From contig DATDCV010000318.1 of NCBI GenBank assembly GCA_036524155.1, positions 1 through 28,210 of the forward strand: 28,210 bases of DNA, in the 5' to 3' direction. Both the position numbers and the translations under genes were made by a program. The notes beneath the pieces are model-generated. The model had not been told where the DNA came from. It ran no database searches and saw nothing but the letters and a program-made list of their open reading frames with translations. This document shows, in pieces, positions 15,459-22,670 of this stretch. How positions within the stretch are numbered: position 1 is the stretch's first letter; each line of letters starts with the position of its first letter. The DNA is from DATDCV01 sp036524155 (GTDB taxonomy: Bacteria > Verrucomicrobiota > Verrucomicrobiia > Limisphaerales > UBA8199).

Positions 15459-16322
15459 ATGGCCACGAACACGATTAGGGGCGCGGTGGCGGGGACAGCT
15501 CGCGAAGCGCTCATCGGAAAGACGGCGCTGCAGCTCGTTTGCGAGGGCGGCGCGATTCTGCTGAAACACTTTGGCAAGATCAAAGACATCCGCCAGAAGG
15601 AGCATCCCTCCAGCGTGGTGTGTGAGGCCGACCTCGCCTCTGAGGAGCACATTGTGACGAAGATCCGCGCCCGGTTTCCCCACGACAGCATCGTGGCGGA
15701 GGAGAGCGGCTACCGACGTGGCAGTTCGGAATTCACCTGGGTGATCGATCCGCTCGACGGCACCTCGAATTTCGTCGCAGGCGTCCCCTGGTTTGGCACC
15801 CAACTGGGGGTGCTCAAAGGGTCGTCGCCCGTGTTCGCGGCGATGTACCTGCCGGTGGAAGGAACGCTCTACTATGCGGCGGCCGCGCACGGAGCTTTCC
15901 GGAATCGCAAAAGGCTCGCGGCCAATCCCGAGACCCGGCTTGGAAATGTGCTGTGCGCGTTCGGGTTTGACGCGAGATCGGGGCCGGCGCAAACCCGGCG
16001 CAATGCCGACTTGTTGATGCGCGTGGCTTCGGGGGTGCGGAACACCCGCGCTACCAATTCGCTGGTTGATTTTTGTTATACGCTCGACGGTCGGTTCGGC
16101 GGTTCCATCAACCTGAACTGCAAAATCTGGGACATCGTGCCGATTAGTCTGATGCTGCCCGAGGCCGGCGGCGTGTTTACCGATCTGCAGGGCGATCCTA
16201 TCGAGTTCAAATTGGACGAGCGAACGGTCCGCCGGAGCTACCGGGTATTGGGAGCCAGCAAGGCATTGCATCCGGAGCTGCTGGCGCTTTGCCGCGGGAG
16301 CGTTAAAACGTTAAAATGTTAA
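15459..16322 (+). CDS. Inositol monophosphatase family protein
   Basis: A 287-residue Mg-dependent phosphatase of the IMPase/FIG superfamily. Metal ligands are visible in order: E81/E82 (VAEESG), D97 and D100 in IDPLDGTSNFVAG (motif A), and D225 in the motif B region WDIVPISLMLPEAGG. Family members dephosphorylate inositol phosphate, histidinol phosphate, PAP or fructose bisphosphate; I cannot choose among these. The last seven residues (SVKTLKC) and the stop codon are read out of an octamer repeat array, so the original C-terminus probably ended near LLALCRG. Divergent from the alpha/beta hydrolase gene. Confidence 0.9.
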   Translation: MATNTIRGAVAGTAREALIGKTALQLVCEGGAILLKHFGKIKDIRQKEHPSSVVCEADLASEEHIVTKIRARFPHDSIVAEESGYRRGSSEFTWVIDPLDGTSNFVAGVPWFGTQLGVLKGSSPVFAAMYLPVEGTLYYAAAAHGAFRNRKRLAANPETRLGNVLCAFGFDARSGPAQTRRNADLLMRVASGVRNTRATNSLVDFCYTLDGRFGGSINLNCKIWDIVPISLMLPEAGGVFTDLQGDPIEFKLDERTVRRSYRVLGASKALHPELLALCRGSVKTLKC

Positions 16323-16388
16323 AACGTTGAAGCGTTGGAACGTTGAAGCGGCGAAGCGGTGAGCGGTGGAAACGTGGGGACGTGGAAG
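16301..16388 (+). repeat. Octamer tandem repeat array at the end of the phosphatase gene
   Basis: Eleven degenerate 8-bp units: CGTTAAAA twice, TGTTAAAA, CGTTGAAG, CGTTGGAA, CGTTGAAG, CGGCGAAG, CGGTGAG, CGGTGGAAA, CGTGGGGA, CGTGGAAG. The array begins inside the phosphatase coding sequence and its third unit supplies the TAA stop. Decay of unit sequence increases away from the gene. The same octamers recur in inverted orientation at 17055-17090. Confidence 0.85.
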
Positions 16389-16513
16389 GGGGCAGGTCGG
16401 GGGGCGCGAATTTCGACTTGCTGCGTTCACTGCCCAAATCAACGTGCGGGAAGTTACTGTGGAAAGAGAGTTGAAACGGATGGGGAATTCGCGAAACATG
16501 GGCAAGCAAAAAT

Positions 16514-17005
16514 ATGCAACTTGACGAGGCGCAACGGAAAAAGGTGGCAGCGTGGGTGGCGGAGGGCTTGAAGCTCTCGGAAATACAGAACCGGCTGAGT
16601 TCGGAACTGGGGCTGCGCCTGACGTACATGGAAGTGCGCATGCTGGTGGACGATCTGAAGTTAGTGCCCAAGGACCTTGAACCGGCCAAACCAGCCGGTC
16701 CGCTGCTAAATGCTGGCGCCGCCTCCGCTGCGCCGCCTGCCGGAAAAGCCGGCGCCAAAGAAGCGCCAGTCGCCGCGCCATCTCCCACCGGCGGCGTTTC
16801 GGTGACTGTGGACCAACTTACGCGCCCGGGGGCTGTAGTCAGCGGCAAGGTCACGTTCAGCGACGGAAACCGCGCGGATTGGTATTTCGACCAGACCGGG
16901 CGGCTGGCACTCGCCTCGCAACAGCCGGGCTACCGCCCGCCGGCCGAGGACCTCCAGCAATTCCAGGCCGCCCTTGACGCCGAGTTGAGCAAGCTAGGGC
17001 TTTGA
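16514..17005 (+). CDS. Conserved-looking hypothetical protein with helical N-terminus
   Basis: A 163-residue protein. The N-terminal 50 residues (QRKKVAAWVAEGLKLSEIQN, TYMEVRMLVDDLKL) look like a small helix-turn-helix-type bundle. A Pro/Ala-rich linker (58-92) leads to a C-terminal beta-rich domain (VSVTVDQLTRPGAVVSGKVT, ADWYFDQTGRLALAS). I recall similar proteins in Verrucomicrobiota genomes, with no known function. Octamer repeat arrays lie on both sides in inverted orientation. No signal peptide, so probably cytoplasmic. Candidate DNA-binding or regulatory protein, but this is a guess from the N-terminal pattern. Confidence 0.72.
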   Translation: MQLDEAQRKKVAAWVAEGLKLSEIQNRLSSELGLRLTYMEVRMLVDDLKLVPKDLEPAKPAGPLLNAGAASAAPPAGKAGAKEAPVAAPSPTGGVSVTVDQLTRPGAVVSGKVTFSDGNRADWYFDQTGRLALASQQPGYRPPAEDLQQFQAALDAELSKLGL

Positions 17006-17010
17006 TGTCC

Positions 17011-17027
17011 AGGTTCGCGCTGAACCT
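17011..17027 (+). terminator. Possible terminator hairpin after the 163-residue protein gene
   Basis: AGGTTC-GCGCT-GAACCT forms a 6-bp stem 5 bp after the stop codon. A second compact palindrome (GCCAGGCTGGC) followed by CTTTTA comes next at 17032-17046. Position and the T-run support termination; the stems are short. Confidence 0.4.
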
Positions 17028-17054
17028 CGACGCCAGGCTGGCCTTTTATGCCTG

Positions 17055-17090
17055 AACGCTCCAACGCTTCAACGCCTTAACGCTCAAGCG
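17055..17090 (-). repeat. Octamer tandem repeat array, inverted copy
   Basis: Read on the minus strand: CGCTTGAG, CGTTAAGG, CGTTGAAG, CGTTGGAG, CGTT. Its CGTTGAAGCGTTGGAGCGTT matches 19 of 20 bases of a segment of the array at 16301-16388. The first unit supplies the TGA stop of the minus-strand gene at 17084-17536, so polarity relative to the host gene is the same as in the first array. Confidence 0.8.
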
Positions 17091-17536
17091 ACAGGCTGCA
17101 GAGCCGATTGAGTGCGCTCGAGGGCCATCGGATCCGCACGGAACTTGTCGCTGAGCTCCACAAAAGGCACTTGGGCACTGAGCCAGAGCGGGTCCTTGCT
17201 GATACCGTCCATAGATTGGACAGTATTGTTGCAAATCAGGAAAAGTCCCTCGCCCAGGACCATGAACGACTCGAAGTTGGTGCCCACACCGTGCCGCGCG
17301 AAGTCGAAGTCGCCGATATTCCATTGCTGGCGTAGCAGCCCTTGACGCAGGGGGCCGGCATCGGCGAGGAAGTTCTTCTGAAAGCCGGCTTTGCGAGGCC
17401 CGATATAGGCCAACAAAAGGCCCCGCGTTTCCTCCAACGAAACGACGGCCCATTCATCGAAGACGACCTTCTGGTAACGGGCGTTCATCTGCTCCGCGCA
17501 GGACTCAATTTGCTTAACCGCCTGATCTATTGTCAT
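17084..17536 (-). CDS. Hypothetical protein, unknown family
   Basis: A 150-residue soluble protein starting MTIDQAVKQIESCAEQMNAR. Strand-rich middle (VVFDEWAVVSLEETRGLLLAYIG) and a C-terminal half with GTNFESFMVLGEGLFLICNNT, which reads like a mixed alpha/beta regulatory fold, but I do not recognise the family. No signal peptide or membrane segment. The frame is open to 17593, yet the upstream part has unlikely composition, so I use the ATG at 17534-17536. Its stop codon falls in the octamer array. It is divergent from the membrane protein gene that follows (77 bp between starts). Confidence 0.7.
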   Translation of the reverse strand: MTIDQAVKQIESCAEQMNARYQKVVFDEWAVVSLEETRGLLLAYIGPRKAGFQKNFLADAGPLRQGLLRQQWNIGDFDFARHGVGTNFESFMVLGEGLFLICNNTVQSMDGISKDPLWLSAQVPFVELSDKFRADPMALERTQSALQPVA

Positions 17537-17613
17537 AGCACAGATTTGAAACCTGCCGAGTTCAGAGCAATTCCAAGGCCACGCGGGTTGCACCCGACCG
17601 CTGGATTTTGCCC

Positions 17614-18540
17614 GTGAACTCAGCAGCTACTAAAGCTAGGCTGCAGCCCGTGAACCAAGCCGACCCACCTTCAACCGAACCGTCACCGGAAACCCGGCGA
17701 GGGCGCTTGGGCCGGCACCTGCGGCGAGTTTTCATCGGGGCGTTCATCCTCGACTTGCTGCTGGTCTGGGCACGGCTAATTCACCCGGGCTGGTTGGTCG
17801 GAGATTCTCAGATAGCCGAAGGGGTGCTGGTGATCCTGGGTGTGGCTGCCACGCTGGCTGCGTTCCTGGGCGAGTTGCCCGCGCAAAACCTGCTGCTCGC
17901 GTCTCTGCTGATAGCGGGGATCTCAGTCGCGGCCGATTCGCTCACCGCCAAGGCTGGACTGCCCTTGGCGGGAGGGCAACACGCGGGAATCTCAGACGTG
18001 AGCCTGGTTTGGGCGCCGCCTTTGATTCGGGTATTCGAGATTCTCAACTCCCGAGGTCTCGCGCGCCTGGTGCTTCGGCCACAGCGCCAAAACGCAAATT
18101 ACGGTTTTTGGGTGCTCGGGCTGACCGTCCTGCTGGCGGTGGCATTCGAGATGAACCTGGGCCCTTTGGCGACCTTCGTGAGTGGCTGCTCGTCCGGGAA
18201 ACCGGAGTATGCCTTGGCCGGCTGGCACAGCACATCCTGCCTCGCGCTGGGAGTCAGGGCTCTCGCTGCACTCCTCACTGTTGCGGTCGTCACTCCATCA
18301 CTTATCGACAAACGACCGAACAGTCTGACCGCAGCGGTTGGCGGGAACAGGGATAGCGTGGGACTTTTCTCTTTTTGGGGCTGGGCAAGCTCGAATTTCC
18401 TCTTCCTGACGGTCGCCACCACGCACGGGCTTTGGCTGGCCGCCATGCTGATCGCGATCGAGCTCTTGCTCCTGATCGCACTGGTTCTCATTGCTGAGTC
18501 AAAGTCAGGCGCCGGACGTGTGCCAGAGCGGCAACAGTGA
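17614..18540 (+). CDS. Multi-pass membrane protein, weakly CruF/DUF422-like
   Basis: About 308 residues with roughly seven hydrophobic segments: VFIGAFILDLLLVWARL, EGVLVILGVAATLAAFLG, LLLASLLIAGISVAADSL, FWVLGLTVLLAVAFEMN, LGVRALAALLTVAVVTP, NFLFLTVATTHGLWLAAML and IELLLLIALVLIAE. The pattern AKAGLPLAGG...WAPPLIRVFEIL, then AVAFEMNLGPLATFVSGC and YALAGWHS, vaguely recalls CruF-type carotenoid-biosynthesis membrane proteins. The match is remote and the key residues differ. Start is uncertain: TTG 17608, GTG 17614 or GTG 17650 are possible. The 3' end overlaps, on the other strand, a squalene/hopene-cyclase-like remnant, which fits an isoprenoid context. Confidence 0.6.
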   Translation: MNSAATKARLQPVNQADPPSTEPSPETRRGRLGRHLRRVFIGAFILDLLLVWARLIHPGWLVGDSQIAEGVLVILGVAATLAAFLGELPAQNLLLASLLIAGISVAADSLTAKAGLPLAGGQHAGISDVSLVWAPPLIRVFEILNSRGLARLVLRPQRQNANYGFWVLGLTVLLAVAFEMNLGPLATFVSGCSSGKPEYALAGWHSTSCLALGVRALAALLTVAVVTPSLIDKRPNSLTAAVGGNRDSVGLFSFWGWASSNFLFLTVATTHGLWLAAMLIAIELLLLIALVLIAESKSGAGRVPERQQ

Positions 18541-18787
18541 AGATCTGTGGATACAGCCTCTTGTGATACCACAGTTTGGCGAAGTAAAAGCCGATTGCGC
18601 TGGGGGTCGTCCAGTCACCCGTTTCTGTGCGGCCCGTCAGCCATTCGGTTCCGGAAACGACCGCCAGGCACAGTGAGTCGACCGGGATGTCCGGCAGAAC
18701 GCGTGGCAGGCTGAGCACGCCCGCCAGCGGTTCCTCAGCGAGCGCCGTCCGCACGCTGGGGACCCCCGGCTTCGGCGGAGCCGGAGT
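18488..18787 (-). pseudogene. C-terminal remnant of a squalene/hopene-cyclase-like (prenyltransferase/squalene oxidase repeat) gene
   Basis: The minus strand reads about 95 codons ending at a TGA at 18488-18490. The C-terminal part contains LAVVSGTEWLTGRTETGDW and PSAIGFYFAKLWYHKRLYPQ then IFTVAALAHV. The PIGFYFAKLWYxxxLYPxIFTxAAL ending is the typical C-terminus of squalene/hopene-cyclase-like proteins with repeat QW motifs. An in-frame TGA interrupts the frame at 18788-18790 and nothing upstream continues the family, so about 500 residues are missing. I read it as a decayed gene tail. It overlaps 53 bp of the convergent membrane protein gene. The rest of the 18541-18878 interval holds nothing else I can support. 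Confidence 0.6.
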
Positions 18788-18878
18788 TCATCATTCTTCC
18801 GAGCGGTTGAGGCTCGCGCACGCCGCTGCCCACACTAGCTGCTTGACCGGCTCGAAGAGTCCTGTCAAGCATAACCGC

Positions 18879-20135
18879 ATGCTGAAAACCATTGCTGCAG
18901 GCCTTGCGCTCTGCTTCGTCCTGGCGAACTCCAGCGCCAAAGATCTCACCCACATTTTCAAAAAGGTCCAGGCCAGCGACCAGTTCTGGGCGGAGGGTGC
19001 CGACATCGGGGATTTCAACCACGACGGCATTATGGATGTCGAGTCGGGCCCATTTTGGTACGAGGGGCCCGATTTCAAAAAACGGCATGAGTTTCGCCCG
19101 GCAAACGCGACCTTCAGGTACAAGAAGGCTGACGGCACGGAAGAGACGATTCCGGGCTTCGAAGGCGGTTTGGGGGTCAACAATGCTTACTCGGATTGTT
19201 TTCTCACGTTCACCTACGATTTCAACGGTGACGGCTGGACCGACATCATCGTCTACGGCTTTCCCGGGAAAGAAGTTGCCTGGTACGAAAATCCAAAGGG
19301 GCGTGAAGGGCACTGGCAGCGACATGTAATCTTCGACATTCTAGACAACGAGTCGCCCGGGTTCGCCGACGTCACCGGGGACGGCAAACCGGAGATCCTC
19401 TGCTGCTCCCGCGGTTATATCGGGTACGTGGAGGCCGACTGGAAGAATCCCGGGTCTCCGTGGAAATTCCATCCCATCACACCGCATTCGGGTTACCAGA
19501 TGTACACGCACGGCCTGGGATACGGCGACATAAACGGGGACGGCCGGATCGACATCATCGAGAAGGACGCGTGGTGGGAGCAGCCCACCTCGCGGGAAAA
19601 TGATCCCGTCTGGACCAAACATCCGTTCACATTCGCACCGGCCGCCGCGCAGATGCTGGTCTATGATGTGAATGGCGATGGCCTCAACGACGTGATTACC
19701 GCCATCAATTGCCACGGCTACGGACTTTCGTGGTTTGAGCAGGTCAAAGAGGACGGGAAGATCTCCTTCCGAGAACATGTCATCATGAACAGGGACGCCA
19801 CGAAGAACGCGCATGGCATTTCGTTCACCCAACCGCACGCGCTCACGATGATCGACATAGACGGCGACGGTATCCAGGACCTGATCACCGGCAAGCGTTT
19901 CTGGGCCCACGGCAAAAACGGTCCCGATCCTGAATCGAATGAGCCCGCGGTGCTGTACTGGTTCAAGGTGACGCGACTCGGCAATGGCCAGGTCGATTTT
20001 ATCCCCAACCTCGTCGACGACAATTCCGGCGTCGGCACGCAAGTCACCGCCGGCTACGTCTCCAACAAGAAGTATCCGGACATCGTGGTGGGCAACAAGA
20101 AAGGCGTGTTCGTCTTCAAGCACGAGGTCCAATAG
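18879..20135 (+). CDS. Secreted FG-GAP/VCBS repeat protein
   Basis: A 418-residue protein with a signal peptide (MLKTIAAGLALCFVLANSSA). Six calcium-binding-type beta-propeller repeats are visible: DFNHDGIMDV (45-54), DFNGDGWTDI (114-123), DVTGDGKPEI (164-173), DINGDGRIDI (217-226), DVNGDGLNDV (263-272) and DIDGDGIQDL (326-335). Several are followed by W-Y-E or W-W-E-Q. This predicts a seven-bladed propeller of the FG-GAP/VCBS class, usually carbohydrate- or protein-binding and exported. The frame is open upstream to 18627, but the extra residues are low-quality sequence over the cyclase remnant; the ATG at 18879 starts the signal peptide. No enzymatic residues visible. Confidence 0.88.
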   Translation: MLKTIAAGLALCFVLANSSAKDLTHIFKKVQASDQFWAEGADIGDFNHDGIMDVESGPFWYEGPDFKKRHEFRPANATFRYKKADGTEETIPGFEGGLGVNNAYSDCFLTFTYDFNGDGWTDIIVYGFPGKEVAWYENPKGREGHWQRHVIFDILDNESPGFADVTGDGKPEILCCSRGYIGYVEADWKNPGSPWKFHPITPHSGYQMYTHGLGYGDINGDGRIDIIEKDAWWEQPTSRENDPVWTKHPFTFAPAAAQMLVYDVNGDGLNDVITAINCHGYGLSWFEQVKEDGKISFREHVIMNRDATKNAHGISFTQPHALTMIDIDGDGIQDLITGKRFWAHGKNGPDPESNEPAVLYWFKVTRLGNGQVDFIPNLVDDNSGVGTQVTAGYVSNKKYPDIVVGNKKGVFVFKHEVQ

Positions 20136-20191
20136 CGCTTCGCTGTCCGAGGTCGGTCTCACTCCGGACCCCGAACTCCACGCCCGGGATT

Positions 20192-20353
20192 GTAGCCAGT
20201 TAATTGTAGAACGCGGTCGGCGCGCGGACTTCAGTCCGCAGCAACATCCGATAATGATGGGCCTCTGCATTCGGAACGCAACGGCCACTCGGGCATCGCT
20301 GCGGACTGAAGCCTGCGCGCCGGTTTCTCGGTCCACCTGCAACTGCCCTTTAC
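20192..20353. mobile_element. MITE-like palindromic element with 8-bp target duplication (second family)
   Basis: A 162-bp non-coding element starting GTAGCCAGTT and ending AACTGCCCTTTAC. It is flanked by the direct repeat CCGGGATT (20184-20191 and 20354-20361). The arms pair imperfectly: GTA..G(C/G)CAGTT at the tips, then a stronger inner pair GGCGCGCGGACTTCAGTCCG / CGGACTGAAGCCTGCGCGCC, with GCAGC/GCTGC inside. It shares the GTA...TAC ends and the 8-bp duplication with the elements at 6948 and 23927 but not their interior. Confidence 0.7.
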
Positions 20354-20404
20354 CCGGGATTTTGGGCTTTGCCTTTCCTGCCCAGGCCCCTCAACAATAG
20401 CGCT

Positions 20405-21529
20405 GTGGCGCGCATCGTCATTGAACACCTGACCAAGCACTTTCCCGTGGCAGGGGGGCCACCGGTGTGCGCAGTCCGCGACCTGACCTTCACGGTCGAA
20501 CCGGGGGAGTGGCTGGTGCTGGTAGGGCCTTCGGGCTGTGGCAAGACAACCACGCTGAGGTTGGTGGCCGGTTTGGAAGAACCAACGTCGGGCACTATTG
20601 CGGTCGATGGCCGCTGCGTCAATGCGGTGCCGGCCAGAGACCGTGAGGTCGCCATGGTTTTCCAAAGCCCGGCGCTGTATCCGCACCTGTCGGTCTTCGA
20701 AAACATGGCCTTCGGATTGCGCATCCGGCACGTGCCAAAGCAAGCGACCCTGGAACGCGTCCGGGTCACCGCTGAAATGCTCGGCCTGGAGGATTGCCTG
20801 CAGAGGAAACCCATGGAATTGTCGGGCGGGCAGCGTCAGCGGGTGGCGGTTGGCCGAGCCCTGGTCCGGCAACCGAGCTTGCTGCTGCTGGACGAGCCGC
20901 TGTCGAACCTCGACCCGCAGATCCGGGCGGAGCTGCGGTCCGAGCTCCTGGCGCTGCGCGAGCGGTTGAGAACCACCGTGCTCTATGTGACCCACGACCA
21001 GCACGAAGCGATGACCCTCGGGACGCGTCTTGGAGTGTTGCGCAACGGAGCACTGCAGCAGATTGGCACACCGCGGGAGCTGTACGAACATCCGACGAAT
21101 CAATTTGTGGCCGGGTTTCTGGGTTCGCCCCCGATGAATTTCCTCAGAGGGACACTAACCAGCGTGTCGGCCGGGCTTGTGTTCCGGTCCACCACCCAGC
21201 CTCCCGGCACAGCTCCGCTTGAGCTGTCATTGGTGAACGATTCTACGCTGCGGATGGAACGCTGGGTAAACAAGGAGGTGATGGTCGGCCTCCGCCCGGA
21301 GCATATATCCTTCGCCGAACCGGTGGCGGAGGAGCGTGCGCAGGCGCCGGTCGAGGCAGTCGAGGACCTCGGGGCTGACCGGCACGTGCATCTCAACGTT
21401 AACGGAGAAAGAATTGTGGCGCGCGTGCCCGGCAGTCAGCCGGTTCGGGTGCGCGGCAAAGTGGCACCGCGCTTCGATATGCGTGCAGCGCTCTTTTTTG
21501 ACGTAAATACAGGCATGGCGATTTCATGA
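20405..21529 (+). CDS. ABC transporter ATP-binding protein, MalK/UgpC type
   Basis: A 374-residue ATPase. Walker A is GPSGCGKTT (41-49), the Q-loop is VFQSPALYPHLSVFENMAFG with Q88, the signature is LSGGQRQRVAVGRAL (140-154), Walker B is LLLLDEPLSNLD (160-171) and the H-loop is VTHDQ with His198. Residues after about 235 form the TOBE regulatory domain (NKEVMVGLRPEHISF). This is the carbohydrate-importer class (MalK, UgpC, MsmK). No permease or binding protein gene is nearby, so it may serve permeases encoded elsewhere. I use GTG 20405; a TTG at 20369 is possible but lies next to the inserted element. The stop overlaps the next ATG (ATGA). Confidence 0.93.
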   Translation: MARIVIEHLTKHFPVAGGPPVCAVRDLTFTVEPGEWLVLVGPSGCGKTTTLRLVAGLEEPTSGTIAVDGRCVNAVPARDREVAMVFQSPALYPHLSVFENMAFGLRIRHVPKQATLERVRVTAEMLGLEDCLQRKPMELSGGQRQRVAVGRALVRQPSLLLLDEPLSNLDPQIRAELRSELLALRERLRTTVLYVTHDQHEAMTLGTRLGVLRNGALQQIGTPRELYEHPTNQFVAGFLGSPPMNFLRGTLTSVSAGLVFRSTTQPPGTAPLELSLVNDSTLRMERWVNKEVMVGLRPEHISFAEPVAEERAQAPVEAVEDLGADRHVHLNVNGERIVARVPGSQPVRVRGKVAPRFDMRAALFFDVNTGMAIS

Positions 21530-22407
21530 AAGTGCTCGTGGTCGGGTGCGGATATGTAGGGATAGCGCTAGGGGCGGAGTTAGTGCGTCAAGGCCACGAG
21601 GTTTTCGGTCTGCGGCGCAGCCGGAATGCCGAGCAGGAAACCAGGGCCGCGGGCATCGTCCCGGTGTTTGGCAACATCACAGAGCGCGCGACGCTCGACA
21701 CTTTACCAACGACGTTCGACTGGGTCGTCGATTGTGTTTCTGCCACCGGCGGCGGCGCGGAGGATTACCGTCGCGTCTACGTCGAAGGCGCGCAGAACCT
21801 GGTGGACTGGCTTCGCGGATCGCATTTAAAAAAGCTCGTCTACACCAGCAGCACGGGGCTTTATGGGCAGGACGACGGCTCGCGCGTCGACGAAACCAGC
21901 GTCACGGCGCCGGGGACGGCAACGGGCCGGGTGCTCGTGCAAGCGGAGCAGTGGTTTCTGGACGCAGCGCGGCACGGTTTTCCGGCGGTAGTTTTACGGG
22001 TTGCGGGCATTTACGGGCCGGGTCGTGGCTACTGGCTAAAGCAGTTCCTTGCCGGCGAAGCCCGGATTGAGGGGAAAGGCGCCCGGGTGTTGAACATGAT
22101 CCACCGCGACGACGTGGTGGGTGCAGTGATCGCCGCCCTCCAGCGTGGCCGGCCGGGCGAGGTATATAACGTGGTCGATGACGAACCGGTGAGCCAGCTC
22201 GATATGTTCGAATGGCTGGCCGCAAAACTCGGGCGGAGCCTGCCGCCTTCCAGGTCCGAGGATTCAAAGGCGAACCGCAAACGTGGGGTGACCAGTAAGA
22301 TCGTATCCAATCGCCGGCTGCGGACGGAGCTGGCCTACCAGCTGAAGTATCTGACATTTCGGGAAGGGTTTGCAGCGGAGATCGAAAGGACGCAACCGTC
22401 AGCATGA
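21526..22407 (+). CDS. NAD(P)-binding SDR protein, YeeZ-like epimerase/dehydratase family
   Basis: A 293-residue extended/atypical SDR. The dinucleotide-binding motif is VVGCGYVG (G7, G9, G12). TSSTGLYG (107-114) follows, then VDETSVTAPGTATGR and VVLRVAGIYGPGR, the usual substrate-side region. The canonical YxxxK catalytic pair is missing: the expected place reads RVLVQAEQWF. This is typical of YeeZ-like proteins, whose activity is unclear. Translationally coupled to the ABC ATPase (ATGA overlap), so both may act in sugar metabolism. Family is good; reaction is unknown. Confidence 0.88.
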   Translation: MKVLVVGCGYVGIALGAELVRQGHEVFGLRRSRNAEQETRAAGIVPVFGNITERATLDTLPTTFDWVVDCVSATGGGAEDYRRVYVEGAQNLVDWLRGSHLKKLVYTSSTGLYGQDDGSRVDETSVTAPGTATGRVLVQAEQWFLDAARHGFPAVVLRVAGIYGPGRGYWLKQFLAGEARIEGKGARVLNMIHRDDVVGAVIAALQRGRPGEVYNVVDDEPVSQLDMFEWLAAKLGRSLPPSRSEDSKANRKRGVTSKIVSNRRLRTELAYQLKYLTFREGFAAEIERTQPSA

Positions 22408-22434
22408 CTGCGCACCGGGACACAGGAAGTTCCA

Positions 22435-22472
22435 TTGACAATTTCGAGCGCTCGTGATACTAATTTGATACT
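22435..22472 (+). promoter_or_regulatory. Candidate hicAB promoter with embedded palindrome
   Basis: TTGACA (22435-22440) is a perfect -35 box. The spacer contains the perfect 10-bp palindrome CGAGCGCTCG (22445-22454). Possible -10 boxes are GATACT (22456-22461) or TACTAA (22458-22463). TGATACT occurs twice, at 22455-22461 and 22466-22472, one DNA turn apart. Transcription would start a few bases before the hicA ATG, giving an almost leaderless message, in line with the absence of a Shine-Dalgarno sequence. The palindrome is a plausible HicB operator. Confidence 0.5.
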
Positions 22473-22475
22473 GCC

Positions 22476-22670
22476 ATGCCGCGCAAGGTTCGCCAACTGA
22501 TTGCCGACTTGCAGAGAGCCGGATTCGTGGACCGGGGCGGCAAAGGCAGCCATCGGAATTTCACGCATCCAAAAGGGGTGCGGGTAACGTTGAGCGGCGG
22601 CCCGGGCGACGATGCGAAGCACTACCAGGAACGCGATGTGCGGCGGGCTTTGGACGCGGTGAAAGAATGA
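22476..22670 (+). CDS. hicA: HicA toxin (mRNA interferase)
   Basis: A 64-residue toxin of the HicA family, a double-stranded RNA-binding-like fold that cleaves mRNA ribosome-independently. The key region is GGKGSHRNFTHPKGVRVTL: GSH with catalytic His26, then the (T/H)P-G-x-x-(V/I)(T/P) strand. RQLIADLQRAGFVDRGGKGSH is the usual N-terminal helix-turn. Length is normal. Stop codon overlaps the antitoxin ATG (ATGA, 22667-22670), the classical hicAB arrangement. Regulated probably by HicB at the promoter region just upstream. Confidence 0.93.
   Translation: MPRKVRQLIADLQRAGFVDRGGKGSHRNFTHPKGVRVTLSGGPGDDAKHYQERDVRRALDAVKE

Noticed and set aside
16301..16388. Possible CRISPR array
   Set aside because: Units are 8 bp, contiguous and degenerate, without spacers, and no cas genes are present.
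16303..16854. A minus-strand 183-codon frame ending RRFNVPTLQRFNILTF
   Set aside because: The C-terminal part is the octamer array read in antisense and the rest is a shadow of the 163-residue gene.
20231..21103. A 290-codon minus-strand frame over the ABC ATPase
   Set aside because: It is antisense to Walker A, signature and Walker B motifs of a complete ATPase and has no recognisable domain.
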